9,620 nt of DNA, from contig CAXSCR010000097.1 of assembly GCA_964235605.1 (NCBI GenBank), positions 1 to 9,620 of the forward strand, given 5' to 3'. The position numbers and the translations under genes were made by a program. Below, in pieces: positions 6,201 to 9,620 of the stretch. The number at the start of each line of letters is the position of its first letter. Within the stretch, counting starts at the first letter, position 1. The notes beneath the pieces were generated by a model. That model was not told the DNA's origin. It saw only the letters and a list, made by a program, of their open reading frames with translations, and did no database searches. The DNA is from DATCRE01 sp964235605 (GTDB lineage Bacteria; Bacteroidota; Bacteroidia; Cytophagales; Cyclobacteriaceae).

Positions 6201-8280
6201 TTTTAATTTCCTTCAATAACCCAATGCCATCCATCACGGGCATCATAATATCTGATAGCACCAGAGCTGGAATAGTTTCCTTCAACTTGTGCATCGCATC
6301 CAATCCGTTATTAGCTGTGATGACATTAAAATTATTTGACAAAATTGAACTGATATGTTCACGCATGTCAGCATTGTCATCAACAACAAGAACAGTTACA
6401 AGAATATTTTTTTCTTTTACAGAAGATGGTTTTAATGATTCTTTTGTTTGCGATTCAAGTAGTGTTTTAATTTCTTCTACATAAATATTAGAAGAAATTT
6501 CATCTGAATCTATTTCGGAATTTGAAATCCAATGCCCGTCTAAATGATCCTTACCGAAAGGAATTTTTACAGTGAATACACTTCCGTCATTGAGCTTGCT
6601 TTCAACATCGATTGTGCCGTGATGCATTTGCACCAGTTCTTTTATCAGCGATAAGCCTATGCCTGTTCCTTCATACGTTCTGCCGGTAACATTTTGAACA
6701 CGGTGAAATCGTTCAAACATTTTAGGTAGTTCATTTTCAGGAATTCCAACTCCTGTGTCTTTTACTTTCAACACTGCAAAATCTTTTTCTGCTGAAAGCT
6801 CTACAATAATTTTACCTTCGAGTGTATATTTAAAAGCATTGCTTAAAAGATTGAAAACAATTTTCTCCCACATCTGCTTGTCCACATGCACGGGCTGAAT
6901 GAAGGTGTCTGCTTTTATAATCAGTTTCAATCCAGCTTTTTCTATTACCGAACGAAAGTTGGCTGCAAGATTTTTTGTAAGGGCAACAATATCCACCAGG
7001 CTGAACATTGCCTCTTGTCTTCCGCTTTCAATACGGCTGAAATCAAGCAGCGTATTTACCAACTTTAGCAAACGCATTGCATTGCGGTGTGTTGTTTCAA
7101 TATTTTGCTTATCGCTTTCGCTGAAATTATTTTTTTTCTGATTTAATAGTTCTTCGAGCGGGCTTAGCATGAGTGTAAGCGGTGTGCGGAACTCATGACT
7201 GATGTTAGAAAAAAAAACAGTTTTCGCCTTATCAATTTCAGCAAGTGCTTCTGCTTTTTTGCGCTCTTCCTCGTATGCTCTTGCTTTGGTTAACACATTG
7301 GTTACAGAGGCTGCTAAAAGCTCAAAAAACAACAGGTACTTTTCATCAAGCCTACGCCTTGAGCTGACACCTGCTACCAGAAAATAATTATTATGAGCAG
7401 TACCGTGAAGGGTTATGGAAAAAACCATTGCCTGTTGAGGCGCTTCGGCATAAGGCCCGCAATTAAATGTTCCGAAAATGTTTCGCAATTCTTCAACCTG
7501 AACGGCTTTTCCATTTTGAATGACTTCTGTAAAAGGCCAACTATCGTGATGATTTACTTCTAGTTTAATTTTATCAGGGGCAAGGGGTGAATCCCTTTCA
7601 AAGCCAACATTGCCTTGCAGATTCGCTTCTTTACCATCAGCAGCTATTCTGTACAACAAAACAAAAGGGAGATCCAATTCAAAATCTTTTAAGCATTCCA
7701 TTATGAGAGAAGATGCTTCCTCTACCGTTCTGGCATTTACAGTTTTGTCCGCTACGACACGTAAAATGTTTAATCGCCTTTCGGCAATTGTTTGTTGCGT
7801 CAATTCTATAACGGGGTGAAACAGCCCCCCTACTCCGCCTGATTCATCGAGAATAGGACTGAAAGAGAAGGTGAAAAAAGTTTCTTCCAGGTATCCATAC
7901 CGATCAATAAAGATTCGCTGGTTTTCAAGAAAGCGAGTCTGTCCCAAAGATGCTTCTTCAAATGCCTGTCCAATAACCGGCCAGGCCGAAAGCCAGCATG
8001 CCTTAAAATCCTGTCCCATAGAAGCGGGATGCTTATCGCCGGTTATTGGCCAATATCCATCGTTATAAATCTGCACCCTGTGCGGACCCCAGGTAATGGA
8101 TATGGGAAAGTTAGAGGCAATACATAAACTTACTGTAGTGCGTAAACTTTGTGGCCAGGTATCGGGTGAACCCAAAGGTGTATTTGACCAGTCTTTGGAA
8201 CGAATGAGTTTGCCCATCTTACCGCCACCGGATAAAAATTCAGGCACCGCGATTTCATGGGTGTTACTATGTGATGCCAT
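3256..8280 (-). CDS. Giant soluble sensor protein with two histidine-kinase cores and an internal receiver
   Basis: A 1674-residue protein with no membrane segments, hence a cytoplasmic sensor. Order: an N-terminal PAS-like domain rich in Trp (about 21-160, with DWSNTPLG and WPQSLR), a GAF-like domain (about 165-335), a coiled linker, kinase core 1 (H362 in SHEFRTPL; N481; G1 box D508-G512; G2 box EGTGIGL 537-543), a receiver (D634/D635, phosphoacceptor D677, T707, K729), PAS (about 755-873), GAF (about 885-1042), three PAS domains (about 1053-1172, 1178-1298, 1303-1424), a coiled coil, and kinase core 2 (H1458 in SHDLKEPVRKI; N1572; DNGIG 1602-1606; EGTGLGL 1629-1635). Both cores keep all catalytic residues. 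Core 1 can pass phosphate to the fused receiver; core 2 is of the phytochrome-like SHDLxEPxR type that usually serves a separate small receiver, and one follows directly. Ligands of the PAS and GAF domains are unknown; no bilin-cysteine motif or haem site is evident. The start at 8280 gives a short tail before the first conserved residue. Confidence 0.93.
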   Translation of the reverse strand: MASHSNTHEIAVPEFLSGGGKMGKLIRSKDWSNTPLGSPDTWPQSLRTTVSLCIASNFPISITWGPHRVQIYNDGYWPITGDKHPASMGQDFKACWLSAWPVIGQAFEEASLGQTRFLENQRIFIDRYGYLEETFFTFSFSPILDESGGVGGLFHPVIELTQQTIAERRLNILRVVADKTVNARTVEEASSLIMECLKDFELDLPFVLLYRIAADGKEANLQGNVGFERDSPLAPDKIKLEVNHHDSWPFTEVIQNGKAVQVEELRNIFGTFNCGPYAEAPQQAMVFSITLHGTAHNNYFLVAGVSSRRRLDEKYLLFFELLAASVTNVLTKARAYEEERKKAEALAEIDKAKTVFFSNISHEFRTPLTLMLSPLEELLNQKKNNFSESDKQNIETTHRNAMRLLKLVNTLLDFSRIESGRQEAMFSLVDIVALTKNLAANFRSVIEKAGLKLIIKADTFIQPVHVDKQMWEKIVFNLLSNAFKYTLEGKIIVELSAEKDFAVLKVKDTGVGIPENELPKMFERFHRVQNVTGRTYEGTGIGLSLIKELVQMHHGTIDVESKLNDGSVFTVKIPFGKDHLDGHWISNSEIDSDEISSNIYVEEIKTLLESQTKESLKPSSVKEKNILVTVLVVDDNADMREHISSILSNNFNVITANNGLDAMHKLKETIPALVLSDIMMPVMDGIGLLKEIKSNKTTENIPVIFLTARAGEESRIEGLETGADDYLVKPFSAKELVARVMAQIKIVKLRKELEGNVRNLFLEAPAIICVLRGPQHVFELANDMYLQLIGNRDILGKPIRKALPEGEGQGLFELLDNVYSTGERFIGNELPSKIDKGNGKLEEVYFNYVYQPSHNSEGETDGILVHGVDVTEQVLARKKIEESEKQQAFLLKLSDALRSLSNPVDIEEAVTKIAMEFMDADRCHYSTIEEDNVIILRDALRGDLPSLIGVYSLRSFALFKTLLTAGHPFIVEDVNTTEIIDEELKQLCLQMQNISFINVPVIKNGKPVGLLSLVQSKPRKWTDSEVQLTIETAERSWAAVERAKAEEALRKSEEKYRTLFDSIDEGFNMVEVLFDDKGKAHDYIFLEMNRAHEAMSGVSHTVAGMRVRELMLDIEESFLERMGKVALTGEGTRYEQYVSALNRWFDVYTLRVGGNGSRIVASIFNNITERKQAEEKIKESESRFRTMADASPVLIWTIEANGLSSYYNKTFLDFIGVSKIEDISDWEKIVHPVDVQATFDTINTAIAERRSYSLECRLLRADGHWRWVMAQGNPRMGDNNEFLGFVGSSVDITERKQAEEKIIESESRFRILADQSPMIVYLVEPDAAATMSYFNKSWLDYTGQTFEDAIGRAWNGIVHPDDLQEVLDIYVPAFLERTPYTLPAVRLRRHDGEYRWHLFKSNPRYFHTGEFIGFVGVGFDVHEQKIIEEKLEALVNERTQELQRSNEDLQQFAHVASHDLKEPVRKIRTFGNRLTQEFGDNLPEKAKTYLAKMQSAATRMYAMIDGVLLYSSLEARDQTTETIDLNEVFSQIESDLEVMITLKRASIQFNKLSTVEGSPILIYQLFYNLIYNSLKFSKPDTPPIIEITTERKEDYVSISVKDNGIGFSQDEGEKIFKTFFRLHPKDLYEGTGLGLALCKKIVERHGGTISATGVENEGAIFEIIFSLRSSGDLI
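4352..4409. repeat. PAS-linker DNA repeat, copy 1
   Basis: This 58-bp stretch matches 4727-4784 at 54 of 58 positions, with a period of 375 bp (125 codons). It encodes the ITERKQAEEKIIESESRFR linker that joins the last two PAS domains of the sensor kinase. The PAS cores on either side are clearly more diverged than the linker. Confidence 0.85.
4727..4784. repeat. PAS-linker DNA repeat, copy 2
   Basis: Partner of the repeat at 4352-4409. It encodes the linker ITERKQAEEKIKESESRFR before the preceding PAS domain. The two copies frame exactly one PAS module of 125 codons, as expected from tandem domain duplication or from recombination between linkers. Confidence 0.85.
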
Positions 8281-8403
8281 AAATAAAGGGTATAAGAGAT
8301 ATAAGTGCGAATATCCGTATCCTAACTATATATTCAATGGAAAGGATAAAATTTAGATAAGGCCATTTATTATATAGGATCTAATCATAGTTGGTTGAGA
8401 TAG

Positions 8404-8413
8404 TGCATCATAA
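8404..8413 (-). repeat. Partial copy of the TTATGATGCA repeat upstream of the kinase operon
   Basis: On the minus strand this reads TTATGATGCA, identical to ten bases of the 18-bp repeats at 8893 and 8977. It lies about 125 bases upstream of the kinase start. Only one half-site and the spacer are present, so it may be chance. Confidence 0.25.
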
Positions 8414-8454
8414 CCGCACATCCTGACACAACTGCCAGATTTATTTGTAAACCA

Positions 8455-8709
8455 ATGTTCTTTACATTGCATTGGTTTAATTTAGAATTTCTGCTGCGGG
8501 GTATTGGTTTGACTAAAGTAGTTAAAGGGCAGCTGAACTTTTTACATGACGAACGTGCACGTACTTTAATGAGGCTATCATGTGGCATGGAGGTGAAGCA
8601 CAATCAGGTAATTAATTATAATTATGTAAAGAAATTATCTAAGGAAGAGCGTGATGCTTTGATAAAATTTGTCGAGTCGCTGTCATGCTTTGCTAATCAA
8701 TACCGATAA
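8455..8709 (+). CDS. Small hypothetical protein
   Basis: An 84-residue open frame that I cannot assign to a family. The second half looks like real protein: GQLNFLHDERARTLMRL (25-41), then LSKEERDALIKFVESLS (61-77), a charged amphipathic helix. The first 20 residues are hydrophobic and less convincing, and a TTG start at residue 19 (about 8509) would remove them. It has two cysteines outside any known motif. It is divergent from the kinase operon and 300 bases before the permease, so it has no clear operon partner. An overlapping minus-strand frame (8385-8603) looks like a shadow. It could also be the C-terminal relic of a longer gene. Confidence 0.4.
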   Translation: MFFTLHWFNLEFLLRGIGLTKVVKGQLNFLHDERARTLMRLSCGMEVKHNQVINYNYVKKLSKEERDALIKFVESLSCFANQYR

Positions 8710-8892
8710 TTTATTTGGCTCTGGTACAGGTTCTTAAATTAATGGGACTTTAATCTTTTAGTTTAACAATAAGCGTCCGCAGACACCTTTAATAGTTAGC
8801 AATCAACAGTCGATCATGAACACTTTAAATTTAGAAAAGGCCAACTGATGAGAAACTAACTTTTGTTAAATTGCCAAAATGAAAAAGTAAAA

Positions 8893-8910
8893 TGAATTAT
8901 GATGCATAAA
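8893..8910. repeat. 18-bp direct repeat, copy 1 (TTATG-ATG-CATAA inverted repeat inside)
   Basis: TGAATTATGATGCATAAA occurs here and again, identically, at 8977-8994, 84 bases start to start. Inside it is the perfect inverted repeat TTATG-N3-CATAA, as expected for a dimeric regulator site. This copy is about 115 bases upstream of the permease start. Confidence 0.6.
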
Positions 8911-8943
8911 TATAATTGAAGGCAAGAATAGGGGAAGATTTAT

Positions 8944-8978
8944 TTTGGTTCATGGTTTTAAGTTTTTGATTAATTTTG
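8944..8978 (+). promoter_or_regulatory. Promoter of the FtsX/MacB-type permease gene
   Basis: TTTG at 8944-8947 and TAATTTTG at 8971-8978, separated by 23 bases, match the -33 and -7 consensus of Bacteroidota (TTTG and TAnnTTTG); the spacing is at the long end of the accepted range. Transcription would start near 8985, about 23 bases before the ATG at 9008. Confidence 0.5.
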
Positions 8979-8994
8979 AATTATGATGCATAAA
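8977..8994. promoter_or_regulatory. 18-bp repeat, copy 2: candidate operator over the transcription start
   Basis: Identical to 8893-8910. It begins at the last bases of the -7 box and covers the predicted start site, so a protein bound to its TTATG-N3-CATAA core would block transcription of the permease gene. The first copy 84 bases upstream (eight helical turns) would allow looping. The regulator is not encoded nearby. Confidence 0.5.
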
Positions 8995-9007
8995 ACGCTT
9001 TTTGATA

Positions 9008-9574
9008 ATGATTAATAATTTAATTGTCTGTCTTAGAACACTGCGTAGAAATAAACTTCTTGCGCTGATTAGCATCGTAAGCCTCACCATTGGGATTAGT
9101 GCCTGTCTGGTCATTTTTCTGATTGCCGACTATGAAATGAGCTATGATAGGTTTCAACGAGATCGGGACCGTATATACCGTATATACTCGCAGTTTTCTA
9201 GTCTAGGAAGTGGGCACAGTCGCACGGTACCACCCGGTGTTGCCGCTTTCGTAAAGGATCAATTTACAGGGCTTGAGGCTATAGCGAAGTTTGTAACCTT
9301 TGGTGCAAAAGTCTCTTTGCTGGATGGTAAAGGAAACATAAAGGCCATGGACAGACAGGAAAAAATCATCTTTACTGGCCCGGAGTATTTTCAAGTCTTT
9401 AATCATTATGAATGGTTGATAGGCAATCCGAAAGCTTGTTTATCCGAGCCTTTTAAAGTCGTACTTACCGAAAGCAAAGTGCATGCATATTTTGGTGATA
9501 TCCAATTAACAGAAGTGATTGGTAAAGAAATAAATTACATGGATTCTTTGACGCTTTCTGTAACAGGTGTGTAA
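9008..9574 (+). CDS. ABC-transporter permease, FtsX/MacB type, N-terminal part; cut by an apparent frameshift
   Basis: The first 188 residues of a permease of the MacB/FtsX family (peptide, macrolide or lipoprotein export across the inner membrane, with an ATPase partner). The N-terminus INNLIVCLRTLRRNKLLALISIVSLTIG is split here as a short basic amphipathic helix (3-16) and one membrane helix (about 17-40), followed by DYEMSYDRFQRDRDRIYRI (41-59), the hallmark of the large periplasmic MacB_PCD domain. ATG at 9008 is preferred to the TTG at 9002, since it places the basic helix at the very start. Family members in Bacteroidota have about 800 residues and four membrane helices. Here the frame stops at 9572-9574 inside the conserved VTGV strand, and the -1 frame continues with VSALSTTSLTYCKTSE to the window edge, as expected for the next part of the domain. 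So a one-base deletion, real or an error, has truncated the gene. Confidence 0.75.
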   Translation: MINNLIVCLRTLRRNKLLALISIVSLTIGISACLVIFLIADYEMSYDRFQRDRDRIYRIYSQFSSLGSGHSRTVPPGVAAFVKDQFTGLEAIAKFVTFGAKVSLLDGKGNIKAMDRQEKIIFTGPEYFQVFNHYEWLIGNPKACLSEPFKVVLTESKVHAYFGDIQLTEVIGKEINYMDSLTLSVTGV

Positions 9575-9620
9575 GCGCACTATCAACCACGTCCCTTACC
9601 TATTGTAAAACTTCCGAATT

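Noticed and set aside
8348..8355. TAAATTTT on the minus strand as -7 box of the kinase operon
   Set aside because: One mismatch to TAnnTTTG and no TTG at the -33 distance in a very AT-rich stretch; not distinguishable from chance.
8385..8603. Minus-strand frame of 72 residues
   Set aside because: It is antisense to the more protein-like plus-strand ORF, has an odd composition and no recognisable motif.
9203..9406. Minus-strand frame inside the permease gene
   Set aside because: It is a shadow of the clearly assignable MacB_PCD coding sequence.

Overview
The window looks like a stretch of chromosome from a member of the Bacteroidota, of the Cytophaga/Chitinophaga type. The basis is AT-rich DNA, -7 promoter boxes of the TAnnTTTG type without clear Shine-Dalgarno sequences, a YfiR-like (DUF4154) relic, a very large soluble multi-PAS histidine kinase paired with a small receiver protein, and an FtsX/MacB-type permease of the kind common in this phylum. 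This placement is an inference; no rRNA or other marker gene is present.

Layout from left to right. (1) Positions 75-566 (minus): a single-domain VOC-fold dioxygenase/glyoxalase-like protein. Its promoter has a perfect TAnnTTTG box overlapped by a perfect GGTAC-N4-GTACC palindrome. (2) Positions 699-1049 (minus): a TerB-like protein with a TTG start. (3) Positions 1050-2797: a decayed region of about 1.7 kb. It holds a YfiR/DUF4154 gene broken by at least four frameshifts (1437-1949), a 278-bp internally deleted insertion-sequence remnant (1965-2242), a solo end of the same element type in opposite orientation (about 2515-2580), and a short coding relic (2562-2693) that runs exactly into that end. 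Removing everything between the two outer ends in silico joins the relic to the YfiR start with a 4-base ATGA overlap, so the element appears to have split an operon whose parts then decayed. (4) Positions 2798-8280 (minus): a two-gene operon. It encodes a 1674-residue sensor protein with two complete kinase cores and an internal receiver, followed 14 bp later by a stand-alone response regulator. (5) Positions 8281-9001: a small hypothetical ORF and a regulatory region with two 18-bp repeats. (6) Positions 9008-9574 (plus): the N-terminal part of an ABC-transporter permease (FtsX/MacB type), apparently frameshifted just before the window ends.

How the parts work together. The large kinase and the small receiver are the clear functional unit: a cytoplasmic phosphorelay with two sensory halves and no DNA-binding output in the window. 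The C-terminal kinase core and the detached receiver resemble the Cph1/Rcp1 arrangement, whereas the N-terminal core has its own fused receiver. The VOC protein and the permease each have a promoter with a palindromic operator candidate overlapping it, so both look inducible or repressible by regulators that are not encoded here. I see no CRISPR array, tRNA, rRNA or prophage.
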